The position numbers and the translations under genes were made by a program. Under the pieces are notes generated by a model. It was not told the DNA's origin. It made no database searches and saw nothing but the letters and a program-made list of their open reading frames with translations. From B4-G1 sp964393895 (lineage in GTDB: Bacteria > Chloroflexota > Anaerolineae > B4-G1): a DNA stretch of 46,071 nucleotides. The stretch lies in the NCBI GenBank assembly GCA_964393895.1, contig CAYMWP010000019.1, positions 1 to 46,071 on the forward strand, in the 5' to 3' direction. Shown piece by piece: positions 30,458-38,953 of the stretch (the stretch's first letter is position 1; every line of letters begins with the position of its first letter).

Positions 30458-32197
30458 AGGGAGAGCCACGTAGAAGGTAGAGCCGCGTCCCTCCACGCTC
30501 TCGACCCAGATGCGCCCATCGTGCGCTTGAACGATGTGCTTGGCGATGGCCAGACCCAGGCCGGTGCCGCCGCCGGAGCGAGCGCGGTCGGCTTTGTAGA
30601 AACGCTCAAAGATGCGGGGCACGTCATCGGCGGGAATGCCCACGCCGGTGTCGCGCACAGAGATCACTGCCTCGTCGTCACGCGCCTCGGCCGAGACCGT
30701 TATTTCCCCGCCCGGCGGCGTGAATTTGATGCTGTTGTGCACCAGGTTGGTGATGACTTGCTGTAACCGCTCTCCATCTGCCAGGACTTGGATAGGCGGC
30801 AGATCAACGGTGAGTCGCACGCCGGCCCGCTCCGCCTGGGGCCGCAGCCGCTCTACCGGGGAAACGACCACGTCGGTCACGGCCGCCGCTTCCAGGTGAA
30901 AGGGCGCCTGACCCGATTCGATGCGCGAAAGCTCCAGCAGTTCTTGCACCATCTGCGTCAGTGCGTCCGTCTCCACCTCGATCCGGTCCAGGAACCGCCG
31001 GGCCGCCGGAGGGTCCTCCAACGCGCCGTCGCGCAGCGTGTCGGCCAGCGCTTTCAGGGAGGCCAGGGGAGTACGCAATTCGTGGGAGATGTTACTGATA
31101 AAGTCGCGGCGTATTGTCTCCAGCCTCCGCACTCGGGTCAGGTCCTGGAGGATCACCAGACAGGCTTGGGGGCCGGTGTCCTGCAGCGGCGTCACGATAG
31201 CTTGCAGAAATGTTCCCTGGTGGCCTATCTCCACCGGCTCGAACTGTTCCTCGCATTGCTCACAACACCGTTGCCACAGACCGATGATCCGATGGTCGCG
31301 CGCTACCTGGGCAAAGGGGCGACCCAGGGCTGTTTCATCGCTGACACCGAGGAGCCACGCCGCGGCCGGGTTGATGAGGCGGATGATTCCTCCGCCGTCG
31401 GTGATGAGCACGCCGTCGGCCATATTGTCCAGCACGGCGGTGAGCCGGCCGCGCTCTTCGACCAGCTTGCCGATCGTCCCCCGCAACCGGTCGGACATCT
31501 CGTTGAAGGCGCGGGTGAGCAGGCCCACCTCGTCCCGTGTGACGGGCAAGAGACGGGCATTGAGGTCTCCCCCGGTCACGCGCTGAACCACCTCGGTCAA
31601 TTGGCGCACCGGCCGGGCAGTGCGCTCGGCGATGAGCAAGGCCAAAAGCGCGGCCCCCAATGCCGTGAGCAGCGCCGCCGAGAGGACCGCCCGCCGCAGG
31701 CGGGCCACGTGGGCTTCGATCTGGCGCAGGGGGAGCGCGACGCGCGCGATGCCTATCACCCGCCCCTCCGCCGTCACCGGAAGCGCGACGTACATCATGT
31801 CGTAGCCCACCGTCCGGCTGAAGCGGATGCTGTGGCCCTGCCCTTCCGCCAGCGCCTGCTGCACCTCGGGCCGGTACAGGTGGTTGTCCATCTGGGTCCG
31901 ATCCTCGTGCGACTCGCCCAATACGCTCCCGTCGGCGGCGATGAGAGTCACTCGTGCGCTCAATAGGTCTGCATAGCGCCGGGCCTCCGGGTCGAGGTCG
32001 CCGCCCGGCTCGCGCCACGCGGGCGACGAGGTCAGGGCGTCGCCGATCAGGCCGGCTTCGGCGGCCAACTTTTCTTCCAGGTCGTCCAGGTGCGCGTCCT
32101 TCACCAGGTCGGAGAGGTAGGCAGCCAGGCCGACCATGGCGAGCAGGATGAGGATCACGTAGGGAACAGCGATGCGCCAGCGAATACTACTGAACAT
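30443..32197 (-). CDS. phoR: PhoR-like sensor histidine kinase
   Basis: This is a membrane sensor kinase of 584 residues. It has two hydrophobic segments (about 8-28 and 172-190) flanking an extracytoplasmic sensor, then a HAMP linker (about 192-245), a PAS domain (about 250-355), the HisKA helix with H372 in SNISHELRTPLASL, and a HATPase_c domain (NLVHNSIKFTPPGG, DTGVGIP, GTGLGLAIAKHIV). It phosphorylates the adjacent PhoB. The ATG at 32197 has GAAGG at good spacing; one at 32206 overlaps the phoB stop. Its stop codon lies inside the pst promoter array. Confidence 0.9.
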   Translation of the reverse strand: MFSSIRWRIAVPYVILILLAMVGLAAYLSDLVKDAHLDDLEEKLAAEAGLIGDALTSSPAWREPGGDLDPEARRYADLLSARVTLIAADGSVLGESHEDRTQMDNHLYRPEVQQALAEGQGHSIRFSRTVGYDMMYVALPVTAEGRVIGIARVALPLRQIEAHVARLRRAVLSAALLTALGAALLALLIAERTARPVRQLTEVVQRVTGGDLNARLLPVTRDEVGLLTRAFNEMSDRLRGTIGKLVEERGRLTAVLDNMADGVLITDGGGIIRLINPAAAWLLGVSDETALGRPFAQVARDHRIIGLWQRCCEQCEEQFEPVEIGHQGTFLQAIVTPLQDTGPQACLVILQDLTRVRRLETIRRDFISNISHELRTPLASLKALADTLRDGALEDPPAARRFLDRIEVETDALTQMVQELLELSRIESGQAPFHLEAAAVTDVVVSPVERLRPQAERAGVRLTVDLPPIQVLADGERLQQVITNLVHNSIKFTPPGGEITVSAEARDDEAVISVRDTGVGIPADDVPRIFERFYKADRARSGGGTGLGLAIAKHIVQAHDGRIWVESVEGRGSTFYVALPLTPR

Positions 32198-32202
32198 TGA
32201 GA

Positions 32203-32910
32203 TCATCCTTCAAAGCGATAGCCTACGCCGCGCACGGTGACAATGCGTACCGGATCGGATGGATCAGGCTCGATCTTTTCCCGCAGCCAGCGCACGTGTA
32301 CGTCCACGGTGCGGCTACCGCCGCCGTAATCCCAACCCCACACCCGCTCCAGGATCAGGTCGCGGGAGAGGACCAGGCCCCGGTTGCGGGCCAGAAAAAC
32401 GAGCAGATCGTACTCCTTGGGCTTGAGGCGCAGGGGCTCTCCCTGACGCAGGATTTGGCCGCGGAGTGGATCTATGGTCAAGTCTCCAAAGATCAATTTT
32501 TCCGCGCCGCTCTCGTCGTCCTCCAACGCCAGTTCCTCCCGGATGAGGCGCTCGCGCCGCAGCATAGCCTTGACCCGCGCCAGGAGCTCCCGCATGCTGA
32601 AGGGCTTGGTCATGTAATCGTCGGCCCCCACCTCCAGGCCCACGATCTTGTCCACCTCGTCGTCGCGGGCGGTGAGCATCAGGATGGGCACGTTCATCTC
32701 CTGGCGCAAGATGCGGCAGACCTCGAAACCGTCTATGCCGGGTAACATGACGTCCAGCACGATCAAGCCCGGTTTCTCTTGCCGGGCTTTTTCCAGCGCC
32801 ACTCGGCCGTCGGCGGCCGTGTGGACTTGATAGCCTTGACGGGTCAGGTTGTAGTCGAGCGTCTCGAGCAGAGTCGTTTCATCCTCGACTACCAGTACCA
32901 CCTCGTTCAT
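32203..32910 (-). CDS. phoB: PhoB-like OmpR-family response regulator
   Basis: This is a 235-residue regulator. The receiver domain has the acidic pocket E9-D10, phosphoacceptor D53 (VLDVMLPG), T80 and K102 (TKPFS). The C-terminal winged helix (about 140-235) includes LKPKEYDLLVFLARN, SRDLILERVWGWDY and VDVHVRWLREKIEPD, which is PhoB/PhoP-like. It is the candidate that binds the 11-bp repeat arrays described here. It shares an operon with degV upstream (15 bases) and phoR downstream (near overlap). Confidence 0.92.
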   Translation of the reverse strand: MNEVVLVVEDETTLLETLDYNLTRQGYQVHTAADGRVALEKARQEKPGLIVLDVMLPGIDGFEVCRILRQEMNVPILMLTARDDEVDKIVGLEVGADDYMTKPFSMRELLARVKAMLRRERLIREELALEDDESGAEKLIFGDLTIDPLRGQILRQGEPLRLKPKEYDLLVFLARNRGLVLSRDLILERVWGWDYGGGSRTVDVHVRWLREKIEPDPSDPVRIVTVRGVGYRFEG

Positions 32911-32925
32911 ACCAATAATCCTTTG

Positions 32926-33774
32926 CTAGCGGGCGGGCACGGCCAGCACGCCGAGAACTCCAGCGCCGGCGTGGGAGGCCAGCGCCGCCCCCGTCTCTTC
33001 CACCCAGATTTGCTCGCGGGGAAAGCCGGTGCGCTCCGCCAGCCAGTCGGCCATCTCCTCAGCTTTTTCCGGGATGCAGGCGTGCACCACTGCCAGGTAT
33101 TCCAGGGGCCGCAGTTGCTCGACCTCCCTGACTATGCGCTTTAGCCCGCCTCGGAACGAGCGGGCCGCGCCCCGCAGCCGCAGTTGACCGTCCACCAGGT
33201 TGACGATGGCCTTGATGTTGAACGCCTGCGCCATTCGATCCGCGGCCCCGATGAACGCAGCGGCCCGGCCCCCGCGCTGCAGGTTCTCCAACGTGTCCAG
33301 CACGATGGTCAAGTGCATACGCGCCCGCAAGTCCTCCAGCAGAGCGAGGATCTCTTGCATCGAGCATCCGGGCAGCGCAGCTTGAGCCGCCCGCAGAGCC
33401 TGCAACCCTGTCCCCAAAGAGACCGAGAGGGAGTCAACGACTTGCACCGCTTCGCCAAAACGTTGGGCGGCCAGACGGGCCGCGTTGAACGTGCCGCTGT
33501 GCTTTCCGGTTATGGTCACGCACAGCACCCGCTTCCCCTGGGCGACCAGGCGCTCGAACATCTCCTCGAACGCGCCGACCGAGGGCTGGGAGGTCTGGGG
33601 GTGGCATAATTCCCTGGCCTTTTCCCAGAATTTCTCCACGGATAACTCCCCGTCCTGGTAGACCTCCGTTCCAAAGCGGACGATGAGCGGCACTACCTTG
33701 ATCCTGAATTCCTCCACCAGCCGCCGGGGGAGGTCACAACTGCTATCGGTCACGATCTGTATGAGCTGTCCCAT
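32926..33774 (-). CDS. DegV family protein (fatty-acid-binding fold)
   Basis: This is a 282-residue DegV protein. It has VTDSSCDLP at residues 9-17, a middle TITGKHSGTFNAA with the lipid head-group binding T/S residues, and a C-terminal domain with IVNLVDGQLRLRG. DegV/FakB proteins bind a fatty acid and present it to the FakA kinase; no fakA is seen here. GGAGG lies seven bases upstream of the ATG. It leads the phoB-phoR operon, 15 bases ahead of phoB. A link between lipid supply and phosphate sensing is possible but unproven. Confidence 0.9.
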   Translation of the reverse strand: MGQLIQIVTDSSCDLPRRLVEEFRIKVVPLIVRFGTEVYQDGELSVEKFWEKARELCHPQTSQPSVGAFEEMFERLVAQGKRVLCVTITGKHSGTFNAARLAAQRFGEAVQVVDSLSVSLGTGLQALRAAQAALPGCSMQEILALLEDLRARMHLTIVLDTLENLQRGGRAAAFIGAADRMAQAFNIKAIVNLVDGQLRLRGAARSFRGGLKRIVREVEQLRPLEYLAVVHACIPEKAEEMADWLAERTGFPREQIWVEETGAALASHAGAGVLGVLAVPAR

Positions 33775-33815
33775 CTCTCACCCTCCTCAAGAGTCTATAA
33801 ACCCATTGGTAACTT

Positions 33816-33844
33816 ATCATATCACACTGTGGCTTCCCTGCCAA
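33816..33844 (-). promoter_or_regulatory. sigma-70-type promoter of degV-phoB-phoR
   Basis: Minus strand -35 TTGGCA (33844-33839), 17-bp spacer, -10 TATGAT (33821-33816). Each hexamer matches the consensus at five of six bases. The predicted start is about 35 bases before the degV ATG. No Pho array is seen here, so basal expression of phoBR seems constitutive. Confidence 0.6.
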
Positions 33845-33894
33845 GAGCGCGATTGGCGATCCAGATACCCCGTCAGGGCCTCTCGGCGCGCCAG

Positions 33895-33921
33895 TTGCCA
33901 AAACAGCCGCTTTGTGATAAA
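33895..33921 (+). promoter_or_regulatory. candidate promoter of rdgB
   Basis: TTGCCA (33895-33900), 15-bp spacer and an extended -10 (TGT then GATAAA, 33916-33921). The predicted start lies within a few bases of the ATG at 33935, consistent with a near-leaderless transcript; no ribosome-binding site is visible. Confidence 0.4.
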
Positions 33922-33934
33922 GTCACACACTACT

Positions 33935-34522
33935 ATGAGAATTCTCATCGCTACGCTGAATCCGGGCAAGATGCGCGAGTTCAAGCTCTTGTTCGCACCT
34001 TTGGAAGAGCGCGTCTGTTTTCCATCCGAACTTGGATTGCAGGTCGAGGTGGTAGAAGATGGCGACACCTACGCCGATAACGCCCGCAAGAAAGCCACGG
34101 CCTACGTGCGCGCCTCCGGGATGCTCACGTTGGCGGACGATTCGGGGCTTGAGGTGAATGCACTGGGCGGCGCGCCCGGTGTTCGCTCCGCCCGCTACGC
34201 CCCCGGTCACGACGCCGACCGGGTGGAAACGCTGCTGGCGCATCTCCAGGACGTGGCCTGGGAGCAGCGCGCGGCTCGCTTCCGCTGTGTGATCGTGATC
34301 GCGACCCCCACTGGCGAGGCCTACAGCGTCGAGGGGGTGTGCGAGGGGTTGATCGCCTTCGAGCCAGCGGGGCGGGGAGGCTTTGGTTACGATCCGATCT
34401 TTTATCTACCCAATTATAATTGTACGATGGCTCAATTATCGCAAGAAGAAAAGAATCGCATCAGCCACCGGGCCAGAGCTGCCCAAGCCGCTGTGCCTAT
34501 ACTGGACCGCTTGTTATCCTAG
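33935..34522 (+). CDS. rdgB: XTP/dITP diphosphatase (RdgB/HAM1 family)
   Basis: This is a 195-residue nucleotide-pool-cleaning pyrophosphatase. It contains ATLNPGKMREFK at the N-terminus (substrate loop), ADDSGLEVNALGGAPGVRSARYA (catalytic Asp region) and GGFGYDPIFYLP, SHRARA near the C-terminus, all diagnostic of the HAM1 family. It hydrolyses deaminated purine triphosphates to protect DNA. No ribosome-binding site precedes the ATG, and a candidate -10 lies close, so translation is probably leaderless. It stands alone, divergent from degV. Confidence 0.93.
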   Translation: MRILIATLNPGKMREFKLLFAPLEERVCFPSELGLQVEVVEDGDTYADNARKKATAYVRASGMLTLADDSGLEVNALGGAPGVRSARYAPGHDADRVETLLAHLQDVAWEQRAARFRCVIVIATPTGEAYSVEGVCEGLIAFEPAGRGGFGYDPIFYLPNYNCTMAQLSQEEKNRISHRARAAQAAVPILDRLLS

Positions 34523-34537
34523 GGCAAAATTGCGTTT

Positions 34538-34635
34538 AGACCTCCGAGGTTTACAAAATAGCGCCTTTCCGAAAATTCTCTGGCGCTATGAAACACGTTC
34601 TCGAGACAAATATGCGACCTAAACCTCGGAGGTCT
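34538..34635. repeat. 98-bp nested palindromic element
   Basis: A 16-bp segment (34538-34553) is the exact reverse complement of 34620-34635. An inner pair ATAGCGCC/GGCGCTAT lies near 34558-34589. Each outer arm is itself nearly palindromic (ACCTCCGAGGT). The element fills the gap after rdgB and resembles a dispersed REP/MITE-type sequence. It could also act as a transcript end. Confidence 0.6.
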
Positions 34636-34771
34636 GGAAAAGCGATGGCCCTACTTGTTATCCTGGCCGGAGAGCGGCGAGGCCCGTCCGCACGCGGGCG
34701 TGCTCACCCCGCAATGATCAGCCTGAGCAGCGAAAAAGTTCGGATGAAACGGGCATTGGGAGTGTAAACTG

Positions 34772-35773
34772 ATGGAAATCTTGATTGGCGTTGTCCTCGT
34801 CCTCGCCGCCGGCGTCCTGCCGATGGTCGTATACGCGCTCGTCCTGTGGTGGTTCGACCGGTATGAGAAAGAGCCGTTGGGTCTGCTGGTCGCCGCTTTC
34901 CTGTGGGGGGCGGTCCCGGCCATCATTTTCTCCCTCATCTCCCAGATCGTTCTGGACATTCCCATCTCTTACTTTGTCGAGCCAGCCGCGGCCAACTTGG
35001 TCGGGGCGGTGCTCGTCGCTCCGCTCACCGAGGAGATTTTCAAGGGGGCGGCGCTGTTGCTGCTGCTGCTCCTCTTCCGCCGGGAGATTGATAGCCCGCT
35101 CGACGGTATCATCTACGGCGGGTTGGTGGGCTTTGGCTTTGCCGCCGTGGAGAACGTGCTCTACTTTGCCAGTGCGCTGGCCGAGTCGGGGCCGGGGGGC
35201 GTCATCTTTCTGGCGATACTGCGCGCTTTCGTCTTTGGCCTCAACCACGCCCTGTTCACCGGTCTGACCGGGCTGGGGCTGGCACTGGCGCGCACCACGC
35301 CCAACCCACTGGTAAAGGTCGGCGCGCCGGTCGCGGGCTTGCTGGCGGGGATGATAGCCCACGGCATCCACAACGGCAGCGTTACATTTGGCGCCGAGTT
35401 GTGCTGGCCCTGCCTGGTCGCTTTTGCCTCCGACTATGGCGGCGTGTTGATATTGTTCGCCGTCATCGTATGGAGCTCGGTGCGAGAGCAGCGCTGGATC
35501 ACTACCTATCTGGCCGATGAGGTAGAGCTAGCCACGCTGAGCAAAAAGGATTACGACGCGATCTGTTCTTACCTCGACCGAGTGGTGGTGCGGATAAAAG
35601 CATTGTTCAGCGGTGGCTTTGAGCGCTGGTGGGCCCTGGGCCGGTACCATCGCCTGGCGACAGAATTGGCTTTCAACAAGCACCGCCTGGTTCTTTTCCC
35701 CGGGGAAAAAGATACCCAGGCCCACGTCGTGGAACTGCGTAAGCGGGTAAAAGCACTGGGGAGACGACTGTAG
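34772..35773 (+). CDS. PrsW-like intramembrane metalloprotease
   Basis: This is a 333-residue polytopic membrane protein with the PrsW/CPBP-like motif set: E87-E88 in APLTEEIFKG, E127-N128 in GFGFAAVENVLYF, H159 in GLNHALFTG and HGIHNG near residue 197. PrsW proteins cleave anti-sigma factors or related membrane proteins inside the membrane. The C-terminal 100 residues form a soluble charged tail. GGGAG lies seven bases upstream of the ATG. No anti-sigma factor is adjacent, so the target is unknown. Confidence 0.86.
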   Translation: MEILIGVVLVLAAGVLPMVVYALVLWWFDRYEKEPLGLLVAAFLWGAVPAIIFSLISQIVLDIPISYFVEPAAANLVGAVLVAPLTEEIFKGAALLLLLLLFRREIDSPLDGIIYGGLVGFGFAAVENVLYFASALAESGPGGVIFLAILRAFVFGLNHALFTGLTGLGLALARTTPNPLVKVGAPVAGLLAGMIAHGIHNGSVTFGAELCWPCLVAFASDYGGVLILFAVIVWSSVREQRWITTYLADEVELATLSKKDYDAICSYLDRVVVRIKALFSGGFERWWALGRYHRLATELAFNKHRLVLFPGEKDTQAHVVELRKRVKALGRRL

Positions 35774-35851
35774 CATTGCCCTGCTAGCGACTACTTGGGC
35801 GTACTGAGGGGCGGCCGGCTCACTCTCAGAACGGCCTCGCCGCTGCCATTG

Positions 35852-35872
35852 TGAGCACATCTGCTGTGCTCA
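35852..35872 (+). terminator. hairpin after prsW-like gene
   Basis: A perfect 8-bp stem, TGAGCACA and TGTGCTCA, with a 5-base loop, about 80 bases after the PrsW-like stop. There is no U-tract, so termination is uncertain. Confidence 0.4.
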
Positions 35873-35927
35873 GTGTAAACTCCGCGCAGCAGTTTCCGTC
35901 TTCAATGGAAGCAACTCTGCCGCACTA

Positions 35928-35943
35928 CGTTTCACGTGAAACA
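35928..35943. other. parS-like ParB/Spo0J binding site
   Basis: The 16-mer CGTTTCACGTGAAACA differs from the conserved bacterial parS consensus (TGTTTCACGTGAAACA) at one outer base; the 14-bp palindromic core GTTTCACGTGAAAC is perfect. It is intergenic between the PrsW-like and ABC transporter genes. No parA or parB is in the window. Confidence 0.6.
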
Positions 35944-36011
35944 TAGCGCGAGGCGCGTTTGCCCCCCCCCCGCGCGCCCATGCTTTGCGGTTGTCTCCAC
36001 TCCACCCCCGC

Positions 36012-36039
36012 TTGCCTCTTTCCTCACTTGCTTTATAAT
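36012..36039 (+). promoter_or_regulatory. promoter of the ABC exporter, leaderless
   Basis: -35-like TTGCCT (36012-36017), 16-bp spacer, perfect -10 TATAAT (36034-36039). The expected transcript start coincides with the GTG start codon at 36047, so the message should be leaderless; no ribosome-binding site is present. Confidence 0.65.
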
Positions 36040-36046
36040 TGCTCCT

Positions 36047-36850
36047 GTGATCCAGACTCAGCAACTCACCAAGCGCTTTGGAAAACTGGCAGCGGTAGAT
36101 TCCGTCTCTTTTATCTGTCGTGATGGCGAGGTTTTTGGCCTGCTGGGACCCAATGGCGCGGGCAAGACGACCCTGCTACGACTACTCGCTACTGTTTTGG
36201 AACCTACCGCCGGCATAGCTCTGGTAGATGGGCTGGACGTGCGGACGGAAGGCGCGCGGGTGCGCGCCCGCGTCGGCCTCCTGGTCGAGACCGCCGGTCT
36301 CTACGACCGCTTCACCCCGCGCGAACATCTCCGCTTCTACGGCCGCCTGCACGGCCTGGATGGCGTTCCCCTGGAGCGCCAGGTAGAAGCTATCCTGGAG
36401 ATGTTGGAGATATCCAACTTTGCCGACCGGCGCTGTGAGGGTTTCTCGGTCGGGATGCGCCGCCGCGTTATCCTGGGAGAAGCGCTGATCCACGACCCGC
36501 CCAACGTCATCCTGGACGAGCCTACCGCCGGCCTGGACGTGATGAGCACGCGCAACGTGCGCTCCCTCGTCACCCGCTTACGAGACGAGAGACGCTGTGT
36601 CTTGATCTCTACTCACCTGATGAACGAAGCGCAGCGTTTGTGTGACCGGGTGGCCATCATCCACCAGGGAAGGTTGCAGGCGGTAGGAGCGCCGGCGGAT
36701 CTCATCTCCCAGACCGGCGCCGCCAATCTGGAGGAAGCGTTCGTGCGCATCGTGGGCGAAGAGCGGCTGCGGGCCGACCTGTGGAAGCAAGAGCGCAAAC
36801 ATCGTGGCTGCCGCTTCTGGCGACGACTGCGGGGTAAGACAGATGCTTAG
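36047..36850 (+). CDS. ABC transporter ATP-binding protein (NatA-like)
   Basis: This is a 267-residue ATPase with Walker A (GPNGAGKTT), a modified signature (SVGMRRRV), Walker B (VILDEPTAGLDV) and the H-loop in STHLMNEAQ. It belongs to the DRA/NatA type, which powers ABC-2 exporters. The GTG at 36047 is preferred because the perfect -10 lies eight bases upstream and homology begins there (VIQTQQLTKRFG). It overlaps the permease gene by eight bases. The substrate is unknown. Confidence 0.87.
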   Translation: MIQTQQLTKRFGKLAAVDSVSFICRDGEVFGLLGPNGAGKTTLLRLLATVLEPTAGIALVDGLDVRTEGARVRARVGLLVETAGLYDRFTPREHLRFYGRLHGLDGVPLERQVEAILEMLEISNFADRRCEGFSVGMRRRVILGEALIHDPPNVILDEPTAGLDVMSTRNVRSLVTRLRDERRCVLISTHLMNEAQRLCDRVAIIHQGRLQAVGAPADLISQTGAANLEEAFVRIVGEERLRADLWKQERKHRGCRFWRRLRGKTDA

Positions 36851-38084
36851 AGTGTTGCGGGTCGTCTTTTTCAAAGAAGCGTACAACCTGCTGCGCGACC
36901 GGCGGGCGCTCTTTTGGCTCTTTGCCACGCCGCTGCTGATGCCATGCTTGAGCGTCGTTGGGGGATCATTCTTGATGTGGCAGATCGCGCGCCAGACCCG
37001 CGGCGGATTGCCCGTGGCCGTCGTGAATGGGGAGCAGATTTCTGAATTGATCCTCGAACTGGAGGCCGACCCGGTGTTGCGACTGGTGGATGCCCCGTTC
37101 GATGTGGAAGGGGCGCTGCAGAGCGGCGAGCTGATGGCCGTGCTGGAGGTTCCGCCCGACGCCGATGAGCGGCTGCGGGCCGAGGAGCCGCTGACCCTCA
37201 CACTGACCAGCGGTCGCAGTGGCTGGCTGCCCGATCTCGCCGCCATTTCTATCGCCCGGGCGCTCCAAGGGTACGAGAGCGACGTGTTGGAGGAGCGGCT
37301 GGCCCAACGCGAGTTGAGCCGGGCCTGGATGGACCCCATCCGGCTGGAGCGAGACACCGCTGCCACGACGGGCATAGCGGCCACCCCGCCTGTCGGAGAA
37401 CAGGCGCCCTCGATGCTTGGCAGTCTCTTTTTGTTTATGGTCGTCGTATCGTGGGTCTTTAGCAGCAGCTTGCCCCTCATGGCCGACATGACAGTTGGGG
37501 AGAAGGAGCATCACACCATGGAACCCTTGCTCGTCACCCCCGCCAGCCGGGTTGGGATCGTGATGGGCAAGATCGCGCTCAGCATCATCGTCTCGGTCGT
37601 CACCATCGGGATGTGGTCGCTGAACAGCCTGGCCTATGTGCTTTTCCTCGCCTTTATGCCTTCCGACCTCGGCAGCCTGGCGCCCCCAGCCTCTTTTCGA
37701 GTGGGAGGGCTGGGTCTCGTGCTCGTGTGGCTGCTGCTTTTGATGTTGCCCTTGATGGTGATGGTGAATGGCCTGGTGGCGGCGGTGGGTACGTTCGCCA
37801 AGAACCAGCGTGAAGCCAACCTGTTTGCGGGCGTCTTGCAGTTACTGCTGCTCCCAGGGACCGCGCTCCTGACGATCTTTGGCATTGGCGCCACGCCTCC
37901 GCCGGGTGTATATGCCCTGCCGATGGTGGGCGTGCTGGTGGCGATGCGCGATCTGTTCGGAAGCGGGATCGCGCCACAAACGCTGGCATTGACGTGGGGG
38001 GCGGCCACCGCTTATGCCGTGGGCTCCGTCCTGCTGGCGGCCTATGTTTTCTCTCGTGAGTGGGCTTTGATGCGGGGAGTGTGA
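36843..38084 (+). CDS. ABC-2 type permease (NatB-like)
   Basis: This is a 413-residue permease. An N-terminal membrane segment (about 22-45) is followed by a large extracytoplasmic loop (to about 200), then five to six membrane segments (about 205-410), including the conserved EKEHHTMEPLLVTPASR segment typical of ABC-2 exporters. It partners with the ATPase encoded just before it. The start at 36843 has GGGG upstream within the end of the ATPase gene. Sodium or drug export is typical for the family but not shown here. Confidence 0.85.
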   Translation: MLRVLRVVFFKEAYNLLRDRRALFWLFATPLLMPCLSVVGGSFLMWQIARQTRGGLPVAVVNGEQISELILELEADPVLRLVDAPFDVEGALQSGELMAVLEVPPDADERLRAEEPLTLTLTSGRSGWLPDLAAISIARALQGYESDVLEERLAQRELSRAWMDPIRLERDTAATTGIAATPPVGEQAPSMLGSLFLFMVVVSWVFSSSLPLMADMTVGEKEHHTMEPLLVTPASRVGIVMGKIALSIIVSVVTIGMWSLNSLAYVLFLAFMPSDLGSLAPPASFRVGGLGLVLVWLLLLMLPLMVMVNGLVAAVGTFAKNQREANLFAGVLQLLLLPGTALLTIFGIGATPPPGVYALPMVGVLVAMRDLFGSGIAPQTLALTWGAATAYAVGSVLLAAYVFSREWALMRGV

Positions 38085-38259
38085 GGCGACTTGCCGAGTT
38101 GTGCTTTTCCCCCGGTGATGCTATAGTTGACGCGCCGGGGATCCGAGGACCTTGCGCCCGTCTCTTGCTTGCGCCCACAAAACGCCCACAAGGGGCTATG
38201 CTACACTAAATTGCAAACTTGCCCACTTAAATCCGCTTACTTGCACAAGGAGGTCCGCG

Positions 38260-38907
38260 ATGGAACGGTTAAAGCGCCTTTGGGAAGCCTTCAAGGATAT
38301 TGCCATCATCTTTTCATTCATCGTCAATTTCGTCCTGGTCCTCCTGGTCGCTCTGCTGCTCGTGGTGAGCGTGCCTGCCCTGCGGACCGTCTTTGCGCTC
38401 AAGACCGGCTTGGTCGAGCCGCTGTTCAGCGACCTGGACACCGCCTTCGTCGGGCTGGGCGAGTCCACGATTGACACCACCGTCGAGATAGACGAATCCA
38501 TTCCCATCGGGTTCGATATGCCGCTCGACCAGCCACTGACGATAGACTTTCCGTTGTCCATTGAGCAGAATACGGTCGTCGTGTTGAACGAACCGGTGCC
38601 GCTCAGCATGCCGGCTAAATTCAGCCTGCCCAGCGGCGGCGGCGTGATTAACGGCTCCGTCTCTCTCTCCCTGCCGACCGGCATGCGTCTGCCCGTTCAC
38701 CTGAGCATGGTCGTGCCGGTCAGCCAGACTATCCCGGTGCAGATGAACGTGCCGGTCAGCCAGACCATACCCATCCAGATGGTGGTGCCGGTGAGCATAG
38801 AACTGGGAGAAGCGGGGTTGGATCCGGCAGTGGAAGAGCTGCGCGCCGTTTTCCAGCCGCTGGCGGCGCAGATCGAGAGCCTGCCGGACGGCATTGAGGG
38901 GCCATAA
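38260..38907 (+). CDS. membrane-anchored protein with a repeated beta segment
   Basis: This is a 215-residue protein with one N-terminal membrane segment (about 12-42) and an extracellular beta-rich part. Short strands alternate in a regular pattern (FDMPLDQPLTIDFPLSIEQN), and a 12-residue unit is repeated twice in tandem (VPVSQTIPVQMN then VPVSQTIPIQMV). AAGGAGGT gives a strong ribosome-binding site. I do not recognise a family. It lies between the ABC exporter and the ATPase pair. It may form a surface beta structure; function unknown. Confidence 0.66.
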   Translation: MERLKRLWEAFKDIAIIFSFIVNFVLVLLVALLLVVSVPALRTVFALKTGLVEPLFSDLDTAFVGLGESTIDTTVEIDESIPIGFDMPLDQPLTIDFPLSIEQNTVVVLNEPVPLSMPAKFSLPSGGGVINGSVSLSLPTGMRLPVHLSMVVPVSQTIPVQMNVPVSQTIPIQMVVPVSIELGEAGLDPAVEELRAVFQPLAAQIESLPDGIEGP

Positions 38908-38953
38908 TCCAGCGAATGACGGGGCCGCGCAGAAACGCGGAGGAGGGTAGAGT

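Noticed and set aside
30788..31966. 392-codon open frame on the plus strand
   Set aside because: Antisense to phoR; no recognisable motif.
35957..35980. C-rich run after the parS-like site as a functional element
   Set aside because: A plain homopolymer with no pairing partner; it may even be a sequencing weak point.
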